A stretch of DNA of 64,000 nucleotides, from positions 62,001 to 126,000 of the forward strand of contig JACJZG010000009.1 of the NCBI GenBank assembly GCA_020635715.1. The letters are read 5' to 3'. The notes beneath the pieces are model-generated. The model was not told the DNA's origin and did not search any database. It was given only the letters and a program-made list of their open reading frames with translations. Shown in pieces: positions 1-10,116 of the stretch. Position 1 is the first letter of the stretch, and each line of letters begins with the position of its first letter. Source of the DNA: Flavobacteriales bacterium. Its GTDB lineage: Bacteria; Bacteroidota; Bacteroidia; Flavobacteriales_F; PHOS-HE28. Made by a program: the position numbers and the translations under genes.

Positions 1-192
1 CGCTGACCAGCCTTTGGGGCCAACAGGCCATCCACTCAATATCCTGACCGTCAGCAAACTGCACTGCTCACCCTCTTCCGACCCTTCCGCCGTTCCTTTT
101 CAAGATGCCACCGTTTCCTGTGAAAAGATGCGAACGGGGCTCGGGCGAGGCATCCATCGCGCATCAGGCCTCGTCTTTTGAACAGGAACCAG

Positions 193-384
193 ATGTCACG
201 CTCCTACAAAATAGCATTGATCCTGAAGAGCAAGAGCAGCTTGCCGGTCTACCGCGACCTGGCCCAGCTCAGCGACCGCGAGCTGGACGAACAGGTGCAG
301 GCCATGATCCGGCGCATGCGTGCGAACGAGAGTTCGGTGATCGCCCGCATGGTGTTGCGACAGCCCACCTTCAGTCTCAACTAA
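193..384 (+). CDS. Small hypothetical protein (63 aa)
   Basis: The ATG at 193 opens a short reading frame of 63 residues ending at TAA. The product is basic, with a hydrophobic start (MSRSYKIALIL) and a charged middle (DRELDEQVQAM, RRMRANES). I recognise no family. No clear Shine-Dalgarno site or -7 box precedes it. A TTG at 178 in the same frame would add five residues. It lies just upstream of a second small-protein gene on the same strand. The protein-like composition supports it only weakly, and it could be a chance frame. Confidence 0.4.
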   Translation: MSRSYKIALILKSKSSLPVYRDLAQLSDRELDEQVQAMIRRMRANESSVIARMVLRQPTFSLN

Positions 385-437
385 GCGCGGCTGGTAACAC
401 GGTCCGGCGTCGCTCGGCTTCACGTTGAGCGACCTTC

Positions 438-445
438 TATATTTG
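438..445 (+). promoter_or_regulatory. Bacteroidota -7 box (TATATTTG) for the 41-aa membrane peptide
   Basis: TATATTTG matches the Bacteroidota -7 consensus TAnnTTTG exactly. It ends 18 nt before the ATG at 464, so a short leader is expected. No convincing -33 TTG was found at the usual spacing. Confidence 0.5.
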
Positions 446-463
446 TCCGGTCAACCTGCTACC

Positions 464-589
464 ATGAGCGATCACCATTTCGAAGGCCACTTTCCGGAAG
501 AAGCAGAACAGAACGAGATCGGCGGTCCGGTGCTCGTGGGTCTGATGACCCTGGCCATGATCGTCCTGCTGATCTGGGCGCTGGGCTGA
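464..589 (+). CDS. Small single-pass membrane protein (41 aa)
   Basis: The frame opens with an acidic, His-containing head (MSDHHFEGHFPEEAEQNEIGG) and continues as one hydrophobic helix (residues about 22-40, rich in V, L, M, I, ending WALG). It stops with TGA at 587. A perfect TAnnTTTG box lies 18 nt upstream, which supports real transcription. The shape (charged N-terminus, one helix, no tail) resembles tiny accessory subunits of respiratory complexes such as heme-copper oxidases. That comparison is inference: no oxidase gene is nearby. It could equally be a stand-alone membrane peptide. Confidence 0.6.
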   Translation: MSDHHFEGHFPEEAEQNEIGGPVLVGLMTLAMIVLLIWALG

Positions 590-593
590 TCGA

Positions 594-995
594 TCAATCC
601 TTCTTCAGGTCGCCCGCGCGACCCAGGTACTCGTCACGGCGTACGAGCATGAACCAGCTCTCCCCGAGCTCCAGGTAACCGTGCTCAAAACAGAACACGT
701 AGGTATTGCCTGCCTTGGTGCGGTGCGTGTTGGTGTGGTACATGAAGCTGTACCCCTTTTCCAGCAGGCGATCGCGGTGCACCTTGGTCTTGCCATCGGC
801 GCCGGTGTTCAATTCCGATAAGATCCGGCGGTTGCGCTTCAAGGCGTTCACCACGTTCCGCACATAATTGATCGGTGCGTTGTTCGCGTGGTAGTGATAG
901 AGGTTGCGGCACGCATCGGAGCAGAAGCGCTTATCCGTACGACCCGCGATCTTCTCCCCGCACTCCAGGCAGACCTTCTCCGCAGTGGCTGGCAT
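594..995 (-). CDS. Zinc-ribbon protein (133 aa)
   Basis: The start is taken as MPATAEK at 995; an upstream in-frame start exists but would run through the promoter. Residues about 9-30 form a Cys4 zinc ribbon (CLECG then CSDACRNLYH) of the DUF2116 type found in small nucleic-acid-associated proteins. The rest is mixed alpha/beta, with a conserved-looking YVFCFEHGYLELG strand pair. The CGAAAGTA complement (TACTTTCG, a near-consensus -7 box at 1000-1007) sits only 4 nt before the ATG, so the transcript may be leaderless. It diverges from the peptidase operon at 1167. Function is unknown beyond probable Zn2+ binding. Confidence 0.75.
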   Translation of the reverse strand: MPATAEKVCLECGEKIAGRTDKRFCSDACRNLYHYHANNAPINYVRNVVNALKRNRRILSELNTGADGKTKVHRDRLLEKGYSFMYHTNTHRTKAGNTYVFCFEHGYLELGESWFMLVRRDEYLGRAGDLKKD

Positions 996-999
996 AGGT

Positions 1000-1007
1000 C
1001 GAAAGTA
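1000..1007 (-). promoter_or_regulatory. -7 box (TACTTTCG) 4 nt before the zinc-ribbon start
   Basis: Read on the minus strand, this is TACTTTCG, one mismatch from TAnnTTTG. It lies 4 nt upstream of the ATG at 995. This places the expected transcription start at or beside the start codon. Confidence 0.4.
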
Positions 1008-1166
1008 AGGCGGGGGCTCGGAACGAAGGTCTCGTTCACCGCCCAAATTGGGACCGCGCGCTTCGTTGGTGCATTCCGCAAGGGATCAACAGCGGATCGT
1101 GAAGGGCCGCATGAACGACCGCTTGATCCTCGATCGCAGCGCTTACACCTTTGTTCCCTCGCACCC

Positions 1167-1868
1167 ATGCGTCCCATCCGCATCCTGGCCCAACCAGACG
1201 ACAGCACCTGCGGGCCCACCGCGTTGCACGCCGTGTATGCCGCCATGGGCCTCGACCTCCCGCTGGAGCAGGTGATCGACGAGGTACACTTCCTGGAGGA
1301 TGGAGGGACGCTGGCCGTCTTCCTGGGTATCCACGCCTTGAAACACGGCTTCCACGCACGCATCCACAGCTATAACCTGCGTGTCTTCGACCCCACTTGG
1401 GACGGCCTGCCTACCGAAGCGCTGCGGAGGAAGCTCCTGGCCCAGACCCGGCACAAGGAGGGCAAGAAGTTGCATGCGACCTGCCTGGCCTATGCGCGAT
1501 TCCTCAAGGAGGGTGGTGAGGTCCGTTTCGATGACCCGTCCCCCACCCTGTTGCAGGGCTACTTCGATCGGGACCTGCCCGTGCTAACGGGGCTGAGCGC
1601 CACCTACCTGTACAAGAGCGAACGCGAGTACAGCGGTGCGAATGGCGAAAGCATCCACGATGATCTGCGCGGCAAGCCGATGGGCCATTTCGTTGTGCTG
1701 TGCGGCATGGAGGGGAAGAACGTGCTGGTGGCCGACCCGTACCAGGACAACCCGTACAGCAAGGACCTCTACTATCACGTACCGGTGGGGCGCCTGATCA
1801 ATGCGATCATGCTCGGCATCGTCACCTACGATGCGAACCTGCTGATCATTTCGCCGGAACCCCTATGA
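1167..1868 (+). CDS. C39-like cysteine peptidase, first gene of the amidoligase operon
   Basis: This 233-residue protein reads as a papain-like C39 peptidase from end to end. Seen: Q9 and C15 in QPDDSTCGPTA (oxyanion Gln and nucleophile), H174 in GHFVVLCG and D190 in VADPYQD, giving a full Cys-His-Asp triad. There is no signal peptide, membrane segment or ABC transporter domain, so it is a free cytoplasmic peptidase and not a leader-peptidase exporter. Its stop overlaps the next start (ATGA at 1865-1868), so it is translationally coupled to the RimK-type ligase. By context it may mature, hydrolyse or transfer a peptide made by the two ligases downstream. Substrate is unknown. A TTTG-type -7 motif ends at 1153, 13 nt before the ATG. 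Confidence 0.85.
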   Translation: MRPIRILAQPDDSTCGPTALHAVYAAMGLDLPLEQVIDEVHFLEDGGTLAVFLGIHALKHGFHARIHSYNLRVFDPTWDGLPTEALRRKLLAQTRHKEGKKLHATCLAYARFLKEGGEVRFDDPSPTLLQGYFDRDLPVLTGLSATYLYKSEREYSGANGESIHDDLRGKPMGHFVVLCGMEGKNVLVADPYQDNPYSKDLYYHVPVGRLINAIMLGIVTYDANLLIISPEPL

Positions 1869-3372
1869 AGAAGTTGATCGTGGTGCGCGAGCCCAGGGAA
1901 TGGAACCTGGGTGTGCAGGGCTTCGAGGTCGTCAGTTCGAAGGAGTACCTCACGAGCCCGCGCTTTGCGGGCCAGCGCAACATCCGTGTCTTCAACCTGG
2001 CCCGTAGCTATGCCTACCAGAGCCGGGGCTATTATGTGAGCCTGCTGGCCGAAGCGCGTGGACACAAGGTGATCCCCAGTGCCAAGACCATCCTCGACCT
2101 CAAGTCGCCGAGCATCGTGAAGGTGCTTTCCCGGGACCTGGAAGAAGTGATCCAGAGCAGCCTGGCGCACAAGAACAAACACGAGTTCCTGTTCAGCATC
2201 TACTTCGGTCGCAACGTGAACCGCAAGTACGACAAGCTGGCGCACGAACTGTACAAGGTCTTTCAGGCGCCGTTGCTGCGCGCACGCTTCGTGCGCACGG
2301 AAGCCGGGAAATGGGAACTGCGTTCCGTACGTCCCATCCCCTACAACGACATACCGGAAGAGCACCTGAACTATGTGAAGCGATATGCGGCGGACTACTT
2401 CGCCAAGAAGCGGTACGACGGTGCCCGGATGGACCGCAGCCAGTATGACCTGGCCATCCTCATCAACCCGGATGACAAGGCCTCGCCCTCGAACAAACGG
2501 GCCACGGTGAAGTTCCGACAGGCCGCTGAACAGATGGGCTTCGAGGTGGACATCATCGGACCGGAGGACATCGACCGTGTGGCGGAGTACGACGCATTGC
2601 TGATCCGCGAGAACACGCACGTGAACGACCACACCTACCGGTTCGCGCGCAAGGCCCAGAGCGAAGGGCTGGCGGTGATCGACGCGCCGGACGCCATCCT
2701 TAAGTGCAACAACAAGGTGTACCTGGCCGAGGTGATGGAAGCCGCCGGCGTGCCTGCGCCGCGCACCCTGATCGTGCATAACGAGAACCGCGACCAGGTG
2801 GCCGGGTCGTTCGGGCTACCGGTGGTGCTCAAGCTTCCGGACAGCACCTTCAGTCGTGGCGTAGTGAAGGCGAAGACCCCGGAGGAACTGGAGGAACAGC
2901 TGGACCAGATCCTGAAGGAGAGCGACCTGGCGATCGCACAGGAGTACATGCCCAGTGACTTCGACTGGCGGATCGGGGTGCTCGATGGGGAACCGCTCTA
3001 CGCGTGCAAATACTTCATGGCGCGCGGGCACTGGCAGATCTACAACTGGGGCAGCGATACCAAGAAGGGCCAGGAAGGGGACTTCGCCACCCTGCCGGTG
3101 GAAGAGGCCCCGAAGCCCATCGTGGAAGCCGCCTTGAAAGCCGTGCGCGCCATCGTGGGCGACCGCGGGCTCTTCGGGGTGGATGTCAAGGAATTCGAGG
3201 GAAGGCCCTACGTGATCGAAGTGAATGAATGTCCCAACATCGATAGCGGCGTGGAGGACGTGGTCCTGGGTGATGAGCTTTACCGGGCCATCATTGGATC
3301 ATTGAAGGCCTCGATCGAGGAGAAACTCGGCATTGAACGAACACCATCGGCACCGCGGGAGCCGAAGCAGCG

Positions 3373-3376
<4 letters not shown>
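1865..3376 (+). CDS. RimK-type ATP-grasp ligase with RLAN-like N-terminal domain
   Basis: 503 residues. The first ~200 residues match the RimK-like ATP-grasp N-terminal (RLAN) type, including NLARSYAYQSRGYYVSLLAE. Residues ~200-290 form the pre-ATP-grasp domain, and ~290-480 the ATP-grasp fold: KCNNKVYLAEV, the ATP-binding Lys in VVLKLPDSTFSRG, and the metal-binding acidic/Asn cluster VDVKEFEG plus EVNECPNIDSG. Known RimK relatives ligate amino acids (often Glu) to a carboxylate using ATP. The start overlaps the peptidase stop, and its own stop overlaps the GCS2 start (ATGA at 3373-3376), so all three proteins are probably made in matched amounts. The acceptor, whether a small molecule, peptide or protein C-terminus, cannot be told from sequence. 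Confidence 0.88.
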
Positions 3377-4611
<1,235 letters not shown>

Positions 4612-4678
4612 TCGCCGACCTTGATCGGGCATCGGTGCCCCCGCGGCCCTATGCTCGTCGAATTCGGGGAACTCGCGG

Positions 4679-5644
4679 ATGGAGGACGGCGTTCCGCGAG
4701 GGACCAACCCTTCGACCGTGAACCTCCACCCCACCCTCGCGGCCATCGTCATCACGACCACCGGCCTGGCACAGCCCGCCGCACGTTTCCACTGGCCCAT
4801 GGACGGCACCAACGGAACGGTGGTCCAGGAAGTGATCGCCGGTCAGAATGGACAGCTGCAAGGTGGGGCCGTGTGGGCGCCAGGCGTAGGGCACCACGGC
4901 GGTTCCTGTCGCTTCGACGGGGTCGACGACCGGGTGCTGCTCGGTCCCTGCGACATGACCACAGGAACCGGAGAATTCAGCCTTTCCATGTGGGTGCGGC
5001 CGGACTTCGTGACCGGCATGGACCGCACCTTGCTGGCCAAGACGATCGGCTCCGCAGCGCAGGACCACATCTGGTCCATGACCTTCGTTGGCGCCAGTGC
5101 CTTGAGGTTCCGGTTGCGCACCGGGGCGACCACAACGGAACTGACCACCGCGCCTTCGAGTGTCTTCGGCGGTGCGTGGTATCATGTGGTAGGCAGCTAC
5201 GATGGCGCTCATATGCGCGTGTACCTCAACGGGGCATTGATGGCGGAGACGGCGGCCAGCGGAGCACTGGGCTACCATCCGCAGGCCCCCGCCTCGATGG
5301 CGGCCCTCAGCACCGGGGCGGCTCCGTTCAGTGGTTGGATCGATGATGTCCGCCTCTTCGACCGCGGGCTCGACCAGTCCGAGGTGATCGACCTGCTGCT
5401 CGAACAACTTTCCACAGGCATCCAGCGAACACCCTCACCAACGCTTTTGGATGGAAGACTGCACCTGCCAGCGGACCAATGGCGAACAGGTCGCGTGCTG
5501 GATGCAATGGGCCGGACGGTGCGTGAGCTCGGCACGGCGGAACTAGCGGCGCCGATCGAACTGCGGTCCTGGTCTCCGGGCTACTACCTGGTCTGCCTCC
5601 AGGCTGTAAGCCATCAGTGCACCTGGCCCATCGTGGTCCAGTGA
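4679..5644 (+). CDS. Secreted LamG-domain protein with T9SS-type tail
   Basis: The start is uncertain. ATG at 4679 gives 321 aa, but the hydrophobic signal (NLHPTLAAIVITTTGLAQ) begins right after a GTG at 4718, which may be the true start. The mature part is a concanavalin-like LamG domain: FHWPMDGTNG, RFDGVDDRVLLG, FSLSMWVRPDF, GAWYHVVGSYDG, MRVYLNGALM, GWIDDVRLFDRGLD. The last ~70 residues (RVLDAMGRTVRELG, APIELRSWSPGYYLV) look like a T9SS type A sorting domain. It probably binds a glycan or protein at the cell surface. It follows the GCS2 gene by 67 nt and may be read through, but nothing links the functions. A strong palindrome terminates it. Confidence 0.8.
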   Translation: MEDGVPRGTNPSTVNLHPTLAAIVITTTGLAQPAARFHWPMDGTNGTVVQEVIAGQNGQLQGGAVWAPGVGHHGGSCRFDGVDDRVLLGPCDMTTGTGEFSLSMWVRPDFVTGMDRTLLAKTIGSAAQDHIWSMTFVGASALRFRLRTGATTTELTTAPSSVFGGAWYHVVGSYDGAHMRVYLNGALMAETAASGALGYHPQAPASMAALSTGAAPFSGWIDDVRLFDRGLDQSEVIDLLLEQLSTGIQRTPSPTLLDGRLHLPADQWRTGRVLDAMGRTVRELGTAELAAPIELRSWSPGYYLVCLQAVSHQCTWPIVVQ

Positions 5645-5647
5645 ACG

Positions 5648-5681
5648 CGAAGCCCCGGCGACCATGGTCGCCGGGGCTTCG
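5648..5681. terminator. Bidirectional terminator, perfect 34-bp palindrome
   Basis: CGAAGCCCCGGCGACC and its exact reverse complement meet at an AT centre, forming a perfect 34-bp palindrome. It lies 3 nt after the LamG stop and 12 nt past the convergent M36 peptidase stop, so it can serve both. There is no T-run. Confidence 0.75.
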
Positions 5682-5693
5682 GAACGGATCGGT

Positions 5694-8660
5694 TCAATGA
5701 AGGACCGTGAAAGGACGTTGTGCCGACCCACCGCGCCAACGTGCACGTGCGAAGTATTGTCCGTTGGCAAGAGCTCCGAGGTCAAGTTGGACCTTGTCGC
5801 CCTGCACCGCCTGTGCCGGCACCACCATGCGGCCCATCGCGTCAAGCACCTCGATGCGCATGTCCGGTGCCAATGGCTGCTGGAAGACCACGGTGAGCAG
5901 GCTTTGCGCGGGCGATGGCCAGATCGACAGCGAGCCACCCCCGTTCACTTCCGAGATCGCGTCCGGTGCCTGGGCGCTCCAAAGCTCGATGTCATCCACG
6001 GCACCTTCGACCAAGCTACCGCCGTCGAGCTCCTGACCGGGGCGGATACTATCGCTGGCAATGAACTTCAGCCGGATGCTCGTTGCCTCCTCACCCAGCA
6101 CATCGGCCACCCGGAACACCTTTCGGCGCCAGTTGCGTTCGCCGGTCTTGGTATCCTCCACCGGCACCCATGAAAGGCCATCATCGGCACTTGCGTACAC
6201 CTGCCACCAATCCGCGTTGGGGTTGGCGCCGGAGGGCGGGTTATTCGTGTACCAGCGCCAATAGCTCATCGCGGGATCCACGTAGTTGGCAAGGTCGATG
6301 TTGGGCCCCATCAAGGTGGTGCTTCCGTCATCCACATCGTTCTCACCGATGCCATCGTTCACATTAAGCGCGTTGCCCGTGTACCAGCAATAGTCGCCAC
6401 CGGGGGTGTGCTGTGTTCCGGTCTGGCAGATCGTGCTGGGATCACCCGGCGTGCTGTACGAGGCCAGGGGCGGTCCGAACTCCCACTGCCCGGTGGTGGC
6501 ATTATCCTCGGGCTGGCCCTCCTGCCAGTTGCCGAAATCGCTCTGTCCATCAGCGTTCTCGGTACCGGCAAGGTCATAGCCCACCAGGATGTAGTAAGGC
6601 AGGCCGGGATCGGCACGGTCCGATGCGATCGGCGTGATGCTACTGGTCTGCCCGTAGATGTCGCGCAGGGCCATGTAGTAGGCCACCACTGATCCGGGTG
6701 CCTGGGCGGGGATGCTGGCTTGATAGAGGCCCTCACCGGCGTTGACCATGGGCACGCTGGTCCAGTCCTCCGCGTCGTTCACTTTGTAGAACAGGCTGGC
6801 ATCCTGTAGGTACAGGGTGGCCGGGAAGACGATGAAGACTTGTGCCTCCACATCGATGGCGGCATCCGCTGCGCGAGCCATGATCGCATCGTGGAAGAGC
6901 TCGGCGCCACTGATCAGGGTGATGCCATGCCGACCGAACGCCTCGACGATGGCCGCCCCGTTCGGGGTTCCGTTGGTGATGTCGCCGTCCGTGTCATCTG
7001 CCTGGAGCACATCCAGCAACACATCGCGATACGCCTCTCCCTCGTTGCCATTGAAGGTGTTGGCCTGCAGGCCGGGATACGCCTGCGCGAAGAGGTCCAG
7101 GGTGAGCAGCATGTCCTGGCCAAGGCCTTCGTAGAGGTCCCACCAGGCACCGGCGATGATCTCACCGTCTGCGTGCACTTCCCCCACAATGTGGTCCGGA
7201 TAGACCTTCGGATCCTGATCATAGCGGCGCACCGTGCTGTTGTTGTTGTCCAGGTTGATGCCCAGGCCAAGCACGGGGCTTTGCGTGAGCGTGAGGCCCC
7301 AGACATCGGCATAACCTTCATCCATGGCGCCATTGCTGAAGTCGCTGCTCAGTCCGGAATAGAACTTGTCGTTGATCCCATGGCCATATTCATGGTAGAC
7401 CACATCGTTGATGGTGGCCAGGGAGCGGCAGTTGTTCGCCTCGGCGTAGAAGTTGATGCTGGAGCCATCATAGAAGGCATTGCAATTGTCCGTGGTGAGG
7501 TCCAGGTTCGTGGCGATCTGATAGTCCATGCCGGTGAAATCGGGCAGCACGGTCTTCATGTGGGAATGGATCTGGTTCACGTAGATGTACGCTGATCGCT
7601 CCCGCACGTTCGCGTTGTTGTCGAAGGTCCGCGCGTTGAACCCTTCGTTCAGGGTGGTGTTGTACGCTGGGGTGATGGTGTTCGTGCGAACGGCGGCCCA
7701 GCGACCACGGAGCTGGATGATGCCCGTGGCAGGACCCGGCACACCCGAATCCAGGTAACCGGCGATATCGGTCTGGAAGAGGGTACCGTTGATGGTGACG
7801 TTCAGTTCCGGCAGGGCCTGCACCACAGGTGCCGCCAGCGGGCTGCCCGGATAGGCCAGGGTGCTCATGGAGAGCTCCACCCCCGCATCGTCCGCACCGT
7901 CGCCATGGCCGCAATTGCGCACGGCGTTGGCCCGGTACAACAGGCGTCCATCCGCAGCATCAACGAGGCAGTCATAACGACCCGGGGTGTCGCCCACCCG
8001 GGTTGCCACCTTGACCCGATGCACCAGACGGACACGTTGCTGGCCAGCGATGGTCATTGGCAGCAGGGCCAGGCCTTCGTCCGAGGTGGACAGCACGCCC
8101 GGCAGCCCTTGCTGAGCGATGTCCGCCGCCGCACCGGCAGGAACGGTCGGGCTCATCGACGCGGGGACGGCCATGGCCATATCGGTGGCAAAGGCGATCA
8201 CCCGCTGCTCCGCATCCAGCTTCACCTGTACTTTGGTGCCGAGCACGGGCAGACCCGCGTGACGTTGCTCAAAATGCACGTAGGTCAGCTTCTTGCCGGG
8301 TACGGTGGACACCACGTTCAGCTCCGCGATCGGCAGGTGATAACCGGCCAATTCATGCTGCAGGAAGGCCAAGGCCCGAGCTGCCGCTGTTGCACCGACC
8401 GTGGGGATCGGGTCACCATAGGCACGGCGGGGAAGGCCTGTTACTTCATTGAACTCCGCGGTCCACCGGGGATGCAGTTGATGAAAGGCGGGCCATCCAC
8501 CCCAACCGCGCAATTCGACCTGTCGGTCACGATCAGGAAGGCGCTTGTTGTCGGTGATAAAGGTGATGTTCCCGTTCTCCGCGGGGCCCTGTGCCTGCAC
8601 CCAAAGGTCGGCCAGGAGGAGGGGAAGGGGAAGCAGAAAGGCAAGCGTGCGTGTGTACAT
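5694..8660 (-). CDS. Secreted M36 (fungalysin-like) metallopeptidase with T9SS tail
   Basis: 988 residues from MYTRTLAFLLPLPLLL (start at 8660, chosen because it opens the signal peptide). After the signal comes an FTP/PepSY-type propeptide (TYVHFEQRHAGLPVLGTKVQ). The catalytic zinc site VVYHEYGHGINDK (near residue 420) is HEXXH, with the downstream Glu ligand in NGAMDEGYADVWG, the order typical of M36 fungalysins. A C-terminal jelly-roll region (YWRWYTNNPPSG, VDDIELWS) precedes a T9SS sorting domain (LSIWPSPAQSLL, LDLGALANGQYFARA). It is predicted to be an extracellular endopeptidase that supplies peptides or matures surface proteins. Nothing seems truncated. Confidence 0.9.
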   Translation of the reverse strand: MYTRTLAFLLPLPLLLADLWVQAQGPAENGNITFITDNKRLPDRDRQVELRGWGGWPAFHQLHPRWTAEFNEVTGLPRRAYGDPIPTVGATAAARALAFLQHELAGYHLPIAELNVVSTVPGKKLTYVHFEQRHAGLPVLGTKVQVKLDAEQRVIAFATDMAMAVPASMSPTVPAGAAADIAQQGLPGVLSTSDEGLALLPMTIAGQQRVRLVHRVKVATRVGDTPGRYDCLVDAADGRLLYRANAVRNCGHGDGADDAGVELSMSTLAYPGSPLAAPVVQALPELNVTINGTLFQTDIAGYLDSGVPGPATGIIQLRGRWAAVRTNTITPAYNTTLNEGFNARTFDNNANVRERSAYIYVNQIHSHMKTVLPDFTGMDYQIATNLDLTTDNCNAFYDGSSINFYAEANNCRSLATINDVVYHEYGHGINDKFYSGLSSDFSNGAMDEGYADVWGLTLTQSPVLGLGINLDNNNSTVRRYDQDPKVYPDHIVGEVHADGEIIAGAWWDLYEGLGQDMLLTLDLFAQAYPGLQANTFNGNEGEAYRDVLLDVLQADDTDGDITNGTPNGAAIVEAFGRHGITLISGAELFHDAIMARAADAAIDVEAQVFIVFPATLYLQDASLFYKVNDAEDWTSVPMVNAGEGLYQASIPAQAPGSVVAYYMALRDIYGQTSSITPIASDRADPGLPYYILVGYDLAGTENADGQSDFGNWQEGQPEDNATTGQWEFGPPLASYSTPGDPSTICQTGTQHTPGGDYCWYTGNALNVNDGIGENDVDDGSTTLMGPNIDLANYVDPAMSYWRWYTNNPPSGANPNADWWQVYASADDGLSWVPVEDTKTGERNWRRKVFRVADVLGEEATSIRLKFIASDSIRPGQELDGGSLVEGAVDDIELWSAQAPDAISEVNGGGSLSIWPSPAQSLLTVVFQQPLAPDMRIEVLDAMGRMVVPAQAVQGDKVQLDLGALANGQYFARARWRGGSAQRPFTVLH

Positions 8661-8731
8661 GAAGGTCGATGAATAGAACGAAGATCGGCCGGAACGCACT
8701 TCCGTCCAAACCGGGTGGGATGGCCTTCCCA

Positions 8732-9523
8732 TCATGGGTGGGAAGTTGGCGGGTCATCCGACTCCACCACCAAGCCATCGGAAGCGAGCTGAACGCCTGG
8801 GGGCAGCACACGTGCCACATCAGCGTGAAGACCCATGAGGTGGCTGATGTGCGTGAAGAACGCCCGACGCGGCGCCAGTTCCTCCACCAGGTCAAGTGCC
8901 TCGGCCAGGTTCAGGTGAGAGCGGTGCGGGTCGATGCGCAATGCGTTCAGCACCAGCACATCGAGGTTCCGCAGGCGCTCGCGGGCTGCTGGCGCGATGG
9001 TCTTCGCGTCGGTGATGTACGCCAGATCACCGATCCGATAGCCGAGGACGGAGAGCTTCTCGTGCATCACCTCCACCGGCACCACCCGCACCGCACCGAG
9101 CATGAATGGATCCTTCCCGACCGGAACGAGGTTCAACTCGGGAACACCGGGGTAGCGTACATCAGCGAAGGCATAGTGGAACATGCGACGCACAGCTTCA
9201 AGGGTCCGGGGCAGGCCGAAGAGGTCCATTGCCCTCCTTTGGGCGAAGTTGAAGGCACGTAGTTCGTCGATCCCTGCCACGTGGTCCATGTGCTCATGGG
9301 TGAGCAGGACGCCATCCAGGCGGTCCTGACCGCTGCGGAGCATCTGTTGGCGCAGGTCGGGACCGGCATCGACGAGGATCCGGGCATCCCCGGCGGTGAT
9401 CCACACGGATGAGCGCAGGCGCTTGTCGCGTGCGTCGGCACTGGTGCAAACGGCACAGTGGCAGCCGATCACCGGCACCCCCTGGCTGGTGCCGGTACCG
9501 AGGAACTCCATGCGCAGGCCCAT
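8732..9523 (-). CDS. PhnP-like MBL-fold metal-dependent hydrolase
   Basis: 263 residues from MGLRMEFLGTGTSQG; an ATG four codons in is an alternative start. The metallo-beta-lactamase motif THEHMDHVAG is complete, preceded by DAGPDLRQQ and followed by EVMHEKLSVLG, ITDAKTI and THISHLMG. The Cys/His cluster GCHCAVC near the N-terminus is typical of the PhnP/YycJ-like group, where extra residues hold a structural zinc. Known PhnP enzymes are cyclic phosphodiesterases, and the substrate here is unassigned. A GATATTTG box (9529-9536, minus strand) lies 5 nt before the ATG. It is separated by 71 nt from the M36 gene downstream. Confidence 0.85.
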   Translation of the reverse strand: MGLRMEFLGTGTSQGVPVIGCHCAVCTSADARDKRLRSSVWITAGDARILVDAGPDLRQQMLRSGQDRLDGVLLTHEHMDHVAGIDELRAFNFAQRRAMDLFGLPRTLEAVRRMFHYAFADVRYPGVPELNLVPVGKDPFMLGAVRVVPVEVMHEKLSVLGYRIGDLAYITDAKTIAPAARERLRNLDVLVLNALRIDPHRSHLNLAEALDLVEELAPRRAFFTHISHLMGLHADVARVLPPGVQLASDGLVVESDDPPTSHP

Positions 9524-9528
9524 CGGGG

Positions 9529-9536
9529 CAAATATC
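9529..9536 (-). promoter_or_regulatory. -7-like box (GATATTTG) 5 nt before the MBL hydrolase start
   Basis: GATATTTG on the minus strand differs by one base from TAnnTTTG. It is 5 nt from the start codon, so a leaderless or nearly leaderless transcript is expected. Confidence 0.35.
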
Positions 9537-9602
9537 GTCCGGCGGAGGCAAGGCGCTACTTTCGCGCCGCCGTTGGCGGTCTCCGGATGGGACAGCCCCC
9601 TT

Positions 9603-9692
9603 GGAGAGGTGGCAGAGCGGTCGAATGCGGCGGTCTTGAAAACCGCTTTACTCGCAAGGGTAACGGGGGTTCGAATCCCTCCCTCTCCGCCA
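9603..9692 (+). tRNA. tRNA-Ser (anticodon TGA)
   Basis: A 90-nt class II tRNA. The acceptor GGAGAGG pairs with CCTCTCC at 9682-9688, and the discriminator G plus encoded CCA end at 9692. The anticodon arm GCGGT-CTTGAAA-ACCGC carries TGA. A long variable arm (about 9639-9663) and the T-arm GGGGG-TTCGAAT-CCCTC are typical of serine tRNA. It decodes UCN codons, mainly UCA. Its last 18 bases are the start of a 170-bp tandem repeat downstream. Confidence 0.95.
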
Positions 9693-10031
9693 GCAGAACA
9701 GCCGCCCCCTAAGGCGGCTTGTTCGTTCCAAGACCGACCCAAGCGCAGCTTGAGGGAGGGCATGGAATGAACAAGCCGATGAGCGAAGCGAATGGCGGCA
9801 GTTCTGCTGAAGCCTCCCCCGAACGGGAAAGCCCGTCGCGGGCGATCCCTCCCTCTCCGCCAGCAGAACAGCCGCCCCCGAAGGCGGCTTGTTCGTTCCA
9901 AGACCGACCCAAGCGCAGCTTGAGGGAGGGCATGGAATGAACAAGCCGATGAGCGAAGTGAATGGCGGCAGTTCTGCTGAAGCCTCCCCCGAACGGGAAA
10001 GCCCGTCGCGGGCGATCCCTCCCTTCCGCCA
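9675..10031 (+). repeat. 170-bp tandem repeat starting with the tRNA-Ser 3' end
   Basis: Two full copies (9675-9844 and 9845-10014) plus a 17-bp third start (10015-10031) are spaced exactly 170 bp apart. Each begins with ATCCCTCCCTCTCCGCCA, the last 18 bases of the tRNA; the third lacks one C. Copies 1 and 2 differ at about 3 positions, so the duplication is recent. Within the unit, CGGCTTGTTCGTTCC can pair with GGAATGAACAAGCCG. The ends (CAGCAGAACAGCCGCC and GGCGGCAGTTCTGCTG) are also near-inverted repeats, so the transcript should fold. The unit is not a multiple of three, and the short open frames across it are probably not genes. The layout closely resembles the tyrT/rtT repeats of E. coli. 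Confidence 0.9.
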
Positions 10032-10116
10032 CACCGCGCCCCATTCGAGCCGAGTCGACTTTCCTTACCGGTCGTTCCGGCGCAGGCAACGGCAACGGGT
10101 GACCTTGCCAGGTACT

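Noticed and set aside
4621..5346. Plus-strand frame overlapping the LamG gene
   Set aside because: It is Arg/Gly-rich shadow sequence; the LamG frame has a signal peptide, domain and sorting tail.
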